Source of the DNA: JOPF136 sp963773835
Lineage (GTDB): Bacteria; Acidobacteriota; Terriglobia; Acidiferrales; UBA7541
Direction: 5' to 3'
Length of the DNA: 64,000 nt
Assembly: GCA_963773835.1 (NCBI GenBank)
Contig: CAVZCQ010000001.1
Span: forward strand, 434,001 to 498,000
In this document: in pieces, positions 51,722-60,914 of the stretch
Numbering within the stretch: the first letter of the stretch is position 1
How the letters are laid out: each line of letters starts with the position of its first letter
Position numbers and translations under genes: made by a program
The notes under the pieces: generated by a model
The model's input: only the letters and a program-made list of their open reading frames with translations
The model's database searches: none
Told to the model about the DNA's origin: nothing

Positions 51722-52702
51722 ATGAATCAAGACACTCCTCCCACCTCCTGGCCGCGTGTCGCGGTCATCGGCGCAGGCGCCGTGGGATGCTATTTTGGCG
51801 GCAGGCTCGTTCGCGCGGGATGTCCGGTAACGTTCCTCGGCAGGCCCGGTCCCAACTCCAGCGTCGTCGCGCTCGCAGATCAGGGGCTCTATTTCGATAG
51901 CCCGGAATTCCAGGAAAACCTCCGCCTCGACACCTCCACCGACCCCTCCGCGGCCTCCGCAGCCGATATTGTTCTGATCTGCGTCAAAACTCTCGACACC
52001 GCCTCCGCCGCTGCCTCGCTCGCCCCGCATCTTCGCTCCGATGCCATTGTCGTGAGTCTCCAGAACGGCGTTGAGAACGCGGCGGTCATCCGCGAGAGCC
52101 TTCGCGATGAGGGCCGTTCGCCGCTGCCTGCCGTGCTTCCCGCTGTCGTTTACGTTGCCGCTGCCATGCCTGCTCCGGGCCATCTCAAACACAGTGGCCG
52201 CGGCGACCTGGTGATCGGCCCCGGCTCTGACGCCTCGCTCACGCCTGCCGTCGAGCGCGTTGCCCGGCTCTTCACGCGAGCGGGTGTGCCCTGCCGCATC
52301 AGCGACAATATCGACGGTGAGCTTTGGGTGAAGCTGGTGTGGAACTGCGCCGGCAACGCCATTTCCGCGCTGGGCCGCGCCAGCTATGGACTGGCTGGAA
52401 GCCTCGAGCCCGTCCGCCGGGTCATGGCGGCGGCCGCAGAAGAAGTGGGCGCCGTCGCGCGCGCTGCGGGCGTGAGCCTACCGGACGTGGACCTGGTCGC
52501 CATGGGTTTCAAACTGGCCAGCGCTCTCGGCCCGGCTACCTCTTCCACCGCGCAGGACATCGAACGCGACCGCCCTACCGAAATCGATTCGCTCAACGGC
52601 TTCATTGCCCGCCGTGGCGCCGCTCTCGGCGTGCCCACGCCCGTCAATCACACCCTCTGGGCGCTGGTCAAACTGCGCGAAGCCGCGTCTCGCTCTTCGT
52701 AG
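51722..52702 (+). CDS. panE: Ketopantoate reductase family (PanE-like)
   Basis: The 326-residue protein has the Rossmann motif VAVIGAGAVGCYFGGRL (GxGxxG), ICVKTLDT, VVSLQNGVENAAVI, the catalytic Lys in ELWVKLVWNCAGNAISAL, and the helical C-terminal domain. It would reduce 2-dehydropantoate to pantoate with NADPH in CoA synthesis. Other panB/panC genes are absent, so a relative with a different substrate remains possible. Confidence 0.92.
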   Translation: MNQDTPPTSWPRVAVIGAGAVGCYFGGRLVRAGCPVTFLGRPGPNSSVVALADQGLYFDSPEFQENLRLDTSTDPSAASAADIVLICVKTLDTASAAASLAPHLRSDAIVVSLQNGVENAAVIRESLRDEGRSPLPAVLPAVVYVAAAMPAPGHLKHSGRGDLVIGPGSDASLTPAVERVARLFTRAGVPCRISDNIDGELWVKLVWNCAGNAISALGRASYGLAGSLEPVRRVMAAAAEEVGAVARAAGVSLPDVDLVAMGFKLASALGPATSSTAQDIERDRPTEIDSLNGFIARRGAALGVPTPVNHTLWALVKLREAASRSS

Positions 52703-52812
52703 TCCCGCGAGCGCCACTGGTATCGACGGACCAAGCCTGCCCTCCGTGGCGGAGCGCAGCCCCGCGACCCGTTCCCCTCGTTCCGTTTGTCTTTGATTCT
52801 TCCTGCGAGACT

Positions 52813-54480
52813 TCAATACACCGGAGCGGTTGCCCGGAACGGAATCGTCACAATCGCCGCCAGCTCCACCGCGCGCCCCTCCCGTTGCGCCGCGCGGAAT
52901 TTCCACCGCGCCAGCGCCTCCATCGCGTTCTGGTCGAGCAGAGGATCCAGGCTTTTCACCACTTCAATGCTGTCCACCGAGCCGTCTCTGCGGATGATGG
53001 CGTACAGGATCACGTCGCCCTGCACCCTCGCGCTCATGTAGGCGGGCGGGTATTTCGGGTCCACTTTCCGCATCGGCTCCGGACCTTCGATTCCTTTTGC
53101 TTCGAGTGCGCCGGGGACTTCCTTCCCATTTTCGTCCAGCTCCGCGAAGTTCAGCGTCCACGTCCCCGTGACGCTCGCCAGGTTCGGCATGTTCACGTGC
53201 AGCGTATAAATCCGTCCGGGCTCCAGCAGCGCGGCCGGATTCAGCACCGTTTTTATCCGTTCCCGGATGGATTGCGCCGGCGTGCGCGTCTCATCAGCGG
53301 TGAGCGCGGGAACGCCGGGCTGTCGCGGCAGTCCGGGCGCCATCGGCCGCCCGCCGAGCCCCAATCCGCCTCCGCTCGGTCCCGGCGGCCCGGCAATGTT
53401 GGCCGCCGGTCCGCGTTTTCCCCCCACGATCGCGATGCCGGGAATCTCACTGCCGCGCGCGCTCCCCGCGCGTTTGCTGGCGGCTGCGACTTCGTGCCCG
53501 CTCGCCGCGTTTCCCGCCGTTCCCGGGTTTTTCGCGTCCGGGGACATCGAAAATTGCGCGCTCAGATTTCCCGAGGGCACTTCCAGGTTCGGCGCGGGCG
53601 GCACGGGGTTCACGGAAAGCGCCACCAGTTTCTGGCCGGCCACATCTGCAATCGGAGTGGCGTGGATCTCCGGCGCGGCCTCGTCCGTCCGCTTTTCGGC
53701 CTCGAAGCTGGGCCTCGCGTTCGTTTTCACTTCCAGCGCCGGTTTCGGCAGGTCCGGATGCTCCGAGGTAAACGTCATTTCCGGCAGTGCCGCGCGAACG
53801 TCTGGAGCGGCGATCTTTGGCCGCGGCCTGGCCAGTTTCTGCTGCATTCGCGTCCGGGAATCGAGCCGCAGGTGCCGCCGAGGAGCCACCGGCTTTGGCA
53901 GGTTGGGCCACTCCACGATTTGCGGCAGAGGCGTAAGGATTTTCGGCGGCTCGGGTGCCGCGGCCGGTTCGATGAGCGTTTGCCGCGGATGCGTCACCAC
54001 CTCCGGCTTTGAAATGATCGTCTGCTGCGGATGGAAACGGTCCGCGCCATGACGTGCGGTTTCACGCGTCCGGCGCGGCGCTGTCTTACGGTTTTCGGCG
54101 CGTAGCGCGGGAATGTACGGCAGCAGGATCTTCGATCCGCCCGCCCAGGCCACTTCCGCCTGCTTCTGCGCCGGCTCACTGCTCGCCGAATGCACCATGG
54201 ACCACATCCGGAACGGGAACACAACGGCCAGTATGTGCACGACTGCGGAGAAGCAGATGAGTTGCCAATTGTTTCCTCCCCGGATCCACGCGTCCGGGAA
54301 GTAGGGTCCCACCGGCCAGCCCCGTGGTGGCGCGGGGCCCCGCAACAGCACCAGGACGCCGCTCCACAGCCCCGTTTGCGGCCAATCCCAGACGGAGCCC
54401 AGCGGGCGCGTAAATCCCCGCGCGCCGCCGCAGTGCTCCTCCGCAGATGGCGCATGCCCGCTTGCAGCAGAGGCGCTCAT
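52813..54480 (-). CDS. TonB-family energy-transducer-like protein
   Basis: This 555-residue protein has an N-terminal cytoplasmic part and a membrane anchor near 72-90. A long Pro/Ala-rich periplasmic region (110-420) follows, then a C-terminal TonB domain (about 460-555): MRKVDPKYPPAYMSARVQGD, VILYAIIRRDGSVDSIEVVKS and LARWKFRAAQREGRAVELAA. TonB couples inner-membrane energy to outer-membrane receptors. No ExbB/ExbD is adjacent. The gene is divergent from an AsmA gene. Confidence 0.85.
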   Translation of the reverse strand: MSASAASGHAPSAEEHCGGARGFTRPLGSVWDWPQTGLWSGVLVLLRGPAPPRGWPVGPYFPDAWIRGGNNWQLICFSAVVHILAVVFPFRMWSMVHSASSEPAQKQAEVAWAGGSKILLPYIPALRAENRKTAPRRTRETARHGADRFHPQQTIISKPEVVTHPRQTLIEPAAAPEPPKILTPLPQIVEWPNLPKPVAPRRHLRLDSRTRMQQKLARPRPKIAAPDVRAALPEMTFTSEHPDLPKPALEVKTNARPSFEAEKRTDEAAPEIHATPIADVAGQKLVALSVNPVPPAPNLEVPSGNLSAQFSMSPDAKNPGTAGNAASGHEVAAASKRAGSARGSEIPGIAIVGGKRGPAANIAGPPGPSGGGLGLGGRPMAPGLPRQPGVPALTADETRTPAQSIRERIKTVLNPAALLEPGRIYTLHVNMPNLASVTGTWTLNFAELDENGKEVPGALEAKGIEGPEPMRKVDPKYPPAYMSARVQGDVILYAIIRRDGSVDSIEVVKSLDPLLDQNAMEALARWKFRAAQREGRAVELAAIVTIPFRATAPVY

Positions 54481-54603
54481 GGGCTGTCATTATAGCCGGA
54501 CTCGGTCGCCTCTGCCCCCTTCTCCAATCCTCCCCGTGCCTGCGGCGAACTTGCGACTCGGCCCGAAAGCTGCGACGATTGCGGCGTTTCCCCGGAGGAC
54601 GCC

Positions 54604-56181
54604 ATGTCCCGTCCACTTAAAATCGCGCTCATTGCCGTCGGAGTCGTCGTCGTTCTCGGGCTTATCATCCCGTTCTTCATCGATGTGGACCGCTACCGGC
54701 CTCAAATCATCGCCCAGGTGGAAAGCCAGACGGGTAGAAAAGTCGAGATCGGCCACATCAGCGCGCGGCTCATCCCCACTCCCGGCTTCTCGGTGGACAA
54801 CGTCACGCTCGGCCCTCCCCCTGGCTTCGCTCCCGTCAATCTCGTCACCGTGGATAGGGTCACGGGCTCCGTGGCGCTCCTGCCGCTGCTGCACGGCGGC
54901 GTGGAGGTAAGCTCGGTCGAAATCCTCAAGCCGCACATCACTCTCGCCACCGACGAGCACGGCCACACCAACTACGATTTCTCCGCTCCCGCCGGCGGAA
55001 AGAAGTCGCCCGCTGCTCCCTCCTCCGGTGCTTCACGGCTCGCCGTCGATTCCGTCTCCGTTCGCGACGCTGAGCTGGATATGGTCGATGTGCGCGGCCG
55101 CCGTCGCGAACCTCCCTCCGTCAAAGTTTCCGGTTTCTCCGCGGAATTCAGCAACCTCGATCTTTCTCCCACCGGCATGTCGCACTGGAAGGGCGAGATT
55201 CCGCTCTCCGGACTGAAGGCTGAGGTTGCCGGTCTGCCCGCGGTCAGCTTCCGCTCCGGCAAAATCAAGATCGACAGCGGCGACATCTCCGGGGACTGCG
55301 AGGTCGAACTGCCCGGCGTCGCCCGCGTCAAAGGCGCCTTCTCCGTCCTGAATTTCCCGAAGATGCTCTCCGCTCCCGCAGGCGGCCACGGCGAGGCGCT
55401 GGGCAACGGGAAATTCACCTCGGGTAAAATCCTGTTCGCGCCCTACGAGGCCACCAATCTTTCCATGGATCTCAAGGCCTACGCCGACCACATCGATGCG
55501 CCCACCACCCTGTCCCTCTACGGCGGCACGCTCTCCATCAATCCGCGCATCGAAACCGCGCCCTCCGCCTCCGGCGCCAGGAGGTTCACCACCTCCATCC
55601 AGCTCTCGCGGGTCGACCTGGAAAAACTTGCCGCCGCCGATCCCGGCACGCGCGGCAAAATTACAGGCCGGGCCGAAGCGAAGCTCCAACTCGCCGGGTT
55701 GCTCGGCGGAAATCTGATGAACTCGCTCACCGGCCAGGGCAACTTCGATCTCCGCGACGGCAGGATTTCCGGCCTTGAGGGCGCCAAGTCCTTCCAGGCG
55801 CTCTCCAAGATCGGCGGCCTCTTCGCTCCCGGCCTCACGGGCGGCGGAGACCTTTTGGAAGCCACTTACAGTTCCGTTCAGGGCGACCTCAGCGTGCATG
55901 GCGGGCGCATCTACACCACCAAGACTCACGCCGAATCCAACCGCGGCAGGGGCGATATGCACGGCAGCATCGGCTTCGACCACACGCTCGATCTCTCCGG
56001 TACCTGGATCCTCGCCGGCGGTAGCGCTTCCGGCGGACAGCAGCAATCCGCCAATCCGGTGAACGTCCTCGGCGGCCTTTTTGGAAAAGTAACCAAACAC
56101 ACCGTCGGCGAATTCCCCATCCCCTTCATGGTCAAAGGCACCCTGCAACACCCGAAGATCTTCCCCGGTGGCGGCGGCTGA
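54604..56181 (+). CDS. AsmA family protein (second copy)
   Basis: The 525-residue protein has an N-terminal membrane helix (about 6-26) and the AsmA opening FFIDVDRYRPQIIAQVESQTGRKVEIGH. A long beta-rich middle follows, then SLTGQGNFDLRDGRISGLEGAKSF and, near the end, GEFPIPFMVKGTLQHPKIFPG. It has the same fold as the protein at 17674, but is diverged. Probably a lipid-transport-type envelope protein. A strong terminator lies about 110 bases after its stop. Confidence 0.9.
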   Translation: MSRPLKIALIAVGVVVVLGLIIPFFIDVDRYRPQIIAQVESQTGRKVEIGHISARLIPTPGFSVDNVTLGPPPGFAPVNLVTVDRVTGSVALLPLLHGGVEVSSVEILKPHITLATDEHGHTNYDFSAPAGGKKSPAAPSSGASRLAVDSVSVRDAELDMVDVRGRRREPPSVKVSGFSAEFSNLDLSPTGMSHWKGEIPLSGLKAEVAGLPAVSFRSGKIKIDSGDISGDCEVELPGVARVKGAFSVLNFPKMLSAPAGGHGEALGNGKFTSGKILFAPYEATNLSMDLKAYADHIDAPTTLSLYGGTLSINPRIETAPSASGARRFTTSIQLSRVDLEKLAAADPGTRGKITGRAEAKLQLAGLLGGNLMNSLTGQGNFDLRDGRISGLEGAKSFQALSKIGGLFAPGLTGGGDLLEATYSSVQGDLSVHGGRIYTTKTHAESNRGRGDMHGSIGFDHTLDLSGTWILAGGSASGGQQQSANPVNVLGGLFGKVTKHTVGEFPIPFMVKGTLQHPKIFPGGGG

Positions 56182-56191
56182 TCCTCTCTCC

Positions 56192-56221
56192 GTAGGGGCG
56201 GACCATCTTTTCTGTCCGCCC
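56192..56221. repeat. GTAGGGGCGGAC hairpin, copy 2
   Basis: GTAGGGGCGGAC (56192-56203), CATCTTTTCT loop, GTCCGCCC (56214-56221). Head and stem match the copy at 37077-37101; only the loop differs. A dispersed palindromic element. Confidence 0.65.
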
Positions 56222-56287
56222 TCCCTGAAGTTTCAACTCTGGCGCAGGTCCAGTCGTCGAACGCTGGCAGCGCGAAGCCCTTTGACT

Positions 56288-56321
56288 GCGAGAGGCCGCA
56301 CTTTGGCCTCTCGCCTTTCTT
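56288..56321 (+). terminator. Rho-independent terminator after the AsmA gene
   Basis: GCGAGAGGCC (56288-56297) pairs perfectly with GGCCTCTCGC (56305-56314) across a 7-base loop, followed by CTTTCTT. A 10-bp GC-rich stem and a T-rich tail, about 105 bases after the stop of the plus-strand gene. Confidence 0.8.
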
Positions 56322-56384
56322 CATCCCTCTCTCGCTTCTGCCGGCCCGGCCGAGAGGCGGGGCAGCGGGGCCGGTATCGGGGCG

Positions 56385-56453
56385 CTATTTCAGTCCGTAG
56401 AAATCAAGAGCCGCATCACCCTGTTCCACCGAGCGCGTGCGAACCAGCGGCCC
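56385..56453 (-). pseudogene. Degenerate copy of the rsmD 3' end
   Basis: On the minus strand this stretch encodes GPLVRTRSVEQGDAALDFYGLK and a stop; the intact rsmD at 57654 ends GPLVRTRTVEQGDAALDFFARPEE. The peptides are nearly identical over about 20 residues while the DNA is only about 80% alike, so it is not a recent duplication. The rest of rsmD is absent. With the intact copy it brackets the papain-like gene. Confidence 0.85.
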
Positions 56454-56499
56454 GACGCACGCGGGGCAGACGGCGACCTTTCTTGCGGTTCCAGGAGGT

Positions 56500-56522
56500 C
56501 GAAGGGGGGCTGGCCCCCTTCG
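56500..56522. repeat. Perfect 9-bp hairpin downstream of the papain-like gene
   Basis: CGAAGGGGG (56500-56508) and CCCCCTTCG (56514-56522) with loop GCTGG. It lies 33 bases after the stop of the minus-strand gene at 56555. No T-run follows on that strand, so a terminator role is uncertain. Confidence 0.55.
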
Positions 56523-56554
56523 CTGTTTATGGAAACAGAGCGTGCGCCGGCAAA

Positions 56555-57298
56555 TCAATTTGCAACCGCAGCCAGGTCGGCCTTTAGTTGCGCGGAATTG
56601 AAGCCGGGCGCAAAGCTGGGCTGTTGGGCTTCCGGCGGCAGGATGGCGTAGGCCTCGTCCACGCATTCCTCCCACCAGCCCCAGGTGCCTTGCTGCGTAT
56701 TCCCCCAAGTCAAAACGGTGACGCCATTCTGGTCGTAGGCAACCGCATAAACCGCGTGGCCCTCATTGGTCAGCGGGCCCGGCGTCCACGGTTGGCGGGC
56801 GTCGAAATCCTGAACGGCGTTCTCCTGCACCTGGAAGCCGAGGTAAACGCCGCCAAACAGGTTGATGGCCTGTTGGACGTGGGTATGGTTCTTGGGGTCG
56901 ATGCTCACGTAGGCGATGATCTTTTCCCCGGAAACCGGGTGCTGGCCCCAATAGTTCAGCACATCCAGCTCGTTCAGGCCGGAGTCGACGCCACCGGTGA
57001 GATGCATGTACAGCTTGACCACGCCCGTCTTGGACATGATTTTCTGCTTGCCGAGCATGCCGTCAAAAACTGTCTCGGCGTGGGCCAGGGCCGCGATGGT
57101 GCAGTCTCCCAGGGTGTCGTTGCCATCTATGGGAAACAGCGTGGTGGGGACGCTGGTCTTCAGGTTCGGGTACACCCGGGCGGTCAACACGTCGTAGGCG
57201 GCAGGCGGGGCAGGAATCGCCGCCGTAAGATAAGTTTTGAAACGCAGAGTGCGATAGTCAACCTTTGGTGGATGCTTTCCGAAGCGATTGTTCGGCAT
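56555..57298 (-). CDS. Papain-fold-like protein
   Basis: This 247-residue protein lacks a signal peptide. Candidate catalytic residues are Cys in NDTLGDCTIAALAHAETV, followed by a helix as in papain-like enzymes, and His plus Asn in NEGHAVYAVAYD and VLTWGNTQQGTWGWWEEC. This Cys-His-Asn order and the WG(N)xWG signature fit the C1/C39-like superfamily. It may be a cysteine peptidase or a catalytically altered relative. GGAG lies upstream of the ATG. Flanked by rsmD 3' end copies, so possibly acquired. Confidence 0.75.
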   Translation of the reverse strand: MPNNRFGKHPPKVDYRTLRFKTYLTAAIPAPPAAYDVLTARVYPNLKTSVPTTLFPIDGNDTLGDCTIAALAHAETVFDGMLGKQKIMSKTGVVKLYMHLTGGVDSGLNELDVLNYWGQHPVSGEKIIAYVSIDPKNHTHVQQAINLFGGVYLGFQVQENAVQDFDARQPWTPGPLTNEGHAVYAVAYDQNGVTVLTWGNTQQGTWGWWEECVDEAYAILPPEAQQPSFAPGFNSAQLKADLAAVAN

Positions 57299-57653
57299 GG
57301 GATGGTACTCCTTTCGGGGATGAACCCCACAACCGTGGGTGGAACTAGCTTCTTCCGTTTCCGCCAAAGCGACGGAAGGGAAGCGCCATCCTGACCTCGC
57401 GGGAGACTGGCACCATATCCCATAACATAAAAGTACGCAAGGATGTATTATCTTGCGAAGAATAAGAAGGCAGAGAGAATTAACGGCCTTTTGCGAGTGG
57501 CTCGGAATTTTCGCTGGTTCATCCGCCGGCTTCCCCAGAGTTCTCAGCGGAGTCCGGGCGCCCAGTGGCGGGAGTAGGCGCCGGAGAAAGATATGGATAC
57601 GGCACAGGCACGGAGAGCACTGAGGAGCGCAGAGAAGACGGGGCAGCGTCGGC
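57299..57653. other. Gene-free spacer, AT-richer centre
   Basis: These 355 bases upstream of the papain-like gene include an AT-rich patch around 57420-57485 (ATAACATAAAAGTACG) that may hold its promoter, and a low-complexity CGCAGAG-like stretch near 57610-57640. No gene is supportable. Confidence 0.5.
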
Positions 57654-58223
57654 TCATTCCTCGGGCCGCGCGAAAAAATCCAGGGCGGCGTCGCCCTGCT
57701 CCACCGTGCGCGTGCGTACGAGCGGCCCATACGCTGCGGCGAGAGTCATTTTTCGAGTGCGCTCGAAAATGATCAGAGTATGCGCGGCCACAAGCCCGGA
57801 ATCTGTGAGAAAGCTGAGGGCACTCTCATATCGCTCTCCCTCGGCGTACGGCGGGTCGAAGAACAAAATGTCCGCAGCCTCGCCCCTTCCCGCCAGCTTC
57901 TCGAGCCCCCGGCACACGTCTCCGGGAATTACTTCCACATCTTCACTGATTCCCAGGCTCTCCAGATTTTTCCGGATCAGCGCGAGGGAGGCGCGGTGAT
58001 TCTCGAGAAACGCCACTCGCCGCGCGCCCCGGCTCGCCGCTTCAATTCCCACCGCGCCGGTGCCCGCGTAGCCGTCCACAAAAAAACTGCCCTCGATTCG
58101 CCCCTGCAGGATGTCAAACAGCGTCTCGCGAAGCCGGTCGCTCGTCGGACGCAACTCCATCCCGCGCCCGCTCGCAATTCGCCGGCTCCCGTATTTTCCT
58201 GCGATCACCCGCACCGCACTCAC
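57654..58223 (-). CDS. rsmD: 16S rRNA (guanine966-N2)-methyltransferase RsmD
   Basis: The 189-residue protein has RVIAGKYGSRRI, RPTSDRLRETLFDIL, SAM-binding FVDGYAGTGAVGIEAASRG and catalytic LFFDPPYAEG (DPPY). It methylates G966 of 16S rRNA. The GTG at 58223 overlaps the recG stop (GTGA), which decides the start. The C-terminal end has a degenerate duplicate at 56385. Confidence 0.93.
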   Translation of the reverse strand: MSAVRVIAGKYGSRRIASGRGMELRPTSDRLRETLFDILQGRIEGSFFVDGYAGTGAVGIEAASRGARRVAFLENHRASLALIRKNLESLGISEDVEVIPGDVCRGLEKLAGRGEAADILFFDPPYAEGERYESALSFLTDSGLVAAHTLIIFERTRKMTLAAAYGPLVRTRTVEQGDAALDFFARPEE

Positions 58224-60412
58224 CCCACGGCCGCGAGCTGATACCGCCGCTTCCACTCCGGCCCCAGGTACGCCATCAGCCTCGCCAGCTCCGGCGATTC
58301 GCCGCCTTCCACCATCGCCAGCGCCTCGCGCCGCGCCGCTTCCAGCAGGTCGAAGTCGCGGAGAGGATTGGCCACGTGGAAGCCCATATCTCCGTGCTGT
58401 CGCGTGCCGAACAGCTCGCCCGGCCCGCGCAGACGCATATCCACTTCCGCAATCTCGAATCCGTTCGTCGTCCGCACCATGGTGGTCAGCCGCTCGTTCG
58501 CTTCTTCGCTCATTTTTCTCGGCGCCACCAGCACGCAGAACGACCGCTCGCCCCCGCGCCCCACGCGCCCGCGAAGCTGGTGGAGCTGCGCGAGCCCGAA
58601 GCGGTCGGCATGCTCGATCACCATCATCGTCGCGTTGGCCACATCCACGCCCACCTCGATCACCGTCGTGGAAACCAGGATCGAAATCTCGCCCCGCCGG
58701 AAGCTCTCGATCACCGCCTCTTTTTCCTCGCTCTTTAGCCGCCCGTGCAGCAGCCCCACGCGCAGCTCGCCGAACACGCGCTTCGACAGCCGCTCGTATT
58801 CAGCAACTGCAGCTTTCAGCTCAACTTTTGATTCTTCGATGACGGGATAGACCACGTACACCTGACGCCCTTTCTTCGCCTCGCCGCGCGCGAATTCCCA
58901 CACGCCCGGCAGGTTGTCCTCGGAAGTGACGCGCGTTTCCACCGGCCGGCGTCCTGGCGGCATTTCGTCGATCACGGACTGGTCCAGGTCGCCGTAGAGC
59001 GTCAGGCAGAGCGTCCGAGGAATCGGCGTCGCGGTCATCACCATCACGTCCGGCTGCGCGCCTTTCTCCATCAGCCGTTTCCGCTGCAGGACGCCGAAGC
59101 GGTGCTGCTCGTCCACGATCACCAGTCCCAGGTCGCGGAACTGCGCCGCCTCTTCCAGCAGCGCGTGCGTCCCCGCCACCATTTGCGTGGCCCCGCTGCG
59201 CATCCCCTCCAGCACTTCGCGTTTTTCCGCCGGCTTCATTCCGCTGATCAGCAGGTCCACGCGGTAGCCGGCCGGCCCCAACAGACGCCGCGCCGTCAGG
59301 TGATGCTGCACCGCCAGGATTTCCGTCGGCGCCATCAGCGCTACCTGGCTCCCGTTCTCCATCACAATCACGGCCGTCTCGAACGCCACCAGCGTCTTTC
59401 CGCTGCCCACGTCGCCCAGGAGCAGCCGGTTCATCGGCACCGGGCGTTCCAGGTCCGCCGCGATTTCTCCAAGGACGCGTTTCTGCGCCCCTGTGGGTTT
59501 GAACGGCAGGATGCGTTTCACCGCTTCGCGGATGCGCGGCTCCCGGACGGAATAGGCGTGCCCGCGCTCCTGCTGCGCCTCGCGCCGCCGTGCCGCAAGC
59601 CCCAGTTGGTAGTAAAACAGCTCTTCAAACACGAGCCGTTTCTGTGCCGGCGTGCGAAATGCGTTGAGCGCTTCCAGGTTCGCGCCCGGGGCAGGGAAGT
59701 GCGCCTCCTCCAGCGCCGAGCGCCGCGAAGGAAATCCGTAACGCCCGCGAATCGCTTCCGGCAGCGCATCTGGAATCGACGGCTCCAGTTGCCCCAGCGC
59801 CTGATGGATCACCCTCCGCAGCATTCGCGAGCTGATTCCGCCCATCGCTTCGTAGATGGGCACGATTCGGCCCACCTCGGTCGAATCCTCCGTGCCACCG
59901 CCCAGCAACTCGAACTCCGGGTTGATCATTTCCAGTTTGCCCGGCCGGTAGGCGTCGAAGTCCGCCTTCCCGTGCAGCACGATGGCCTGCCCCTCTTTGA
60001 ACCGCCCTTCCAGGTAGTTGCCGTGGAAAAAGCGGCAGTACAGCACCCCGGTCGCGTCCCGCACCGTCAGGTAGTACACCGCGCCGCGCCCGCGCCGGAA
60101 TCCGCCCAGGCTTCCGTGCACCACCTCTGCTTTTGCCGTGATCACGCCCCCGCCGCGAATTTCCCGGATGGGTGTGAAGTGGATGCGGTCTTCGTAGCGG
60201 AAGGGCAGGTAGCGCAGCAGGTCTTCCAGCGTCAGGATGCCGCGTTCCCCCAGCGTCTGCGCCCGCGCCGGTCCCACCCCTTTGAGGTACGTCACCTCGG
60301 TGGTGGGCGCGATGGTTCTTAGCGGCGTTGGCAGATCGTCCCCCGTGCGTTTCCGCGCTAGCTTACACCATGGACCGCACGGCCCCGCATCGCCCGCCGT
60401 CCGCCACACCAT
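58220..60412 (-). CDS. recG: ATP-dependent DNA helicase RecG
   Basis: The 730-residue helicase has an N-terminal wedge domain (VTYLKGVGPARAQTLGERGI and following), Walker A LLGDVGSGKTLVAFE, DEQH box VIVDEQHRFGVLQR, and motif VI QLRGRVGRGGERSF. It remodels stalled forks and Holliday junctions. The upstream frame extends to 60610, but 60412 is the last ATG before the wedge; the exact start is uncertain. The stop overlaps the rsmD start. Confidence 0.93.
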   Translation of the reverse strand: MVWRTAGDAGPCGPWCKLARKRTGDDLPTPLRTIAPTTEVTYLKGVGPARAQTLGERGILTLEDLLRYLPFRYEDRIHFTPIREIRGGGVITAKAEVVHGSLGGFRRGRGAVYYLTVRDATGVLYCRFFHGNYLEGRFKEGQAIVLHGKADFDAYRPGKLEMINPEFELLGGGTEDSTEVGRIVPIYEAMGGISSRMLRRVIHQALGQLEPSIPDALPEAIRGRYGFPSRRSALEEAHFPAPGANLEALNAFRTPAQKRLVFEELFYYQLGLAARRREAQQERGHAYSVREPRIREAVKRILPFKPTGAQKRVLGEIAADLERPVPMNRLLLGDVGSGKTLVAFETAVIVMENGSQVALMAPTEILAVQHHLTARRLLGPAGYRVDLLISGMKPAEKREVLEGMRSGATQMVAGTHALLEEAAQFRDLGLVIVDEQHRFGVLQRKRLMEKGAQPDVMVMTATPIPRTLCLTLYGDLDQSVIDEMPPGRRPVETRVTSEDNLPGVWEFARGEAKKGRQVYVVYPVIEESKVELKAAVAEYERLSKRVFGELRVGLLHGRLKSEEKEAVIESFRRGEISILVSTTVIEVGVDVANATMMVIEHADRFGLAQLHQLRGRVGRGGERSFCVLVAPRKMSEEANERLTTMVRTTNGFEIAEVDMRLRGPGELFGTRQHGDMGFHVANPLRDFDLLEAARREALAMVEGGESPELARLMAYLGPEWKRRYQLAAVG

Positions 60413-60484
60413 CTCGCTGGCGCGCACTCTATGGATGCAGTAGAGTCCCCACTCCCGGCCCGCACGCGGAGGCGTCAACGTCTC

Positions 60485-60715
60485 ATGCCTTCGGTACCAC
60501 CGCGACGCTCCATCTTCTCCGGCCTCGGAGAGACCTTCCTCGCCGTCGTGCTCGGCAACATCATTTATTTTGCTGCCGCGCCTTATCTTCCTCCGGCCTT
60601 GCAGCATCAACTGTTCCGTCCCGATCTCGGGCTGCTGCTCGATTTCCTGGTCTGCGCGGGAGTGTTTGGGGTCATCCGTTCGGTCCGCACGCGCCTGCTA
60701 AGCCCAAGTAAATGA
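60485..60715 (+). CDS. Small membrane protein of unknown function
   Basis: This 76-residue protein has two hydrophobic segments: FLAVVLGNIIYFAAAPYL (about 15-32) and LGLLLDFLVCAGVFGVI (about 47-63). GGAGG (60468-60472) lies 12 bases before the ATG; an in-frame ATG at 60431 would add 18 basic residues. It is divergent from recG. Its sense-strand start overlaps the rejected upstream part of the recG frame. No function recognised. Confidence 0.65.
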   Translation: MPSVPPRRSIFSGLGETFLAVVLGNIIYFAAAPYLPPALQHQLFRPDLGLLLDFLVCAGVFGVIRSVRTRLLSPSK

Positions 60716-60914
60716 GTGCATTACGACCAGCTCCGCGTCCCGGCTCCCTTCCGATCCCAGACCCGATCTTTGCCTCGGCCACGGAACCTTTGGTCCCTCC
60801 GACGCGTCTTTTCCTATGCTCACCCTGGAGCATGTCGCCGCGTCAAATGATATTGGTGGCGCATTTTCCGGCCTGCGGCCTGGTAGAGTCGGAGTGGCAG
60901 GTGCCGGGCGCGCT

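Noticed and set aside
58220..60610. RecG start at 60610
   Set aside because: The added residues are low-complexity and cross the divergent membrane-protein gene; ATG 60412 is adequate.
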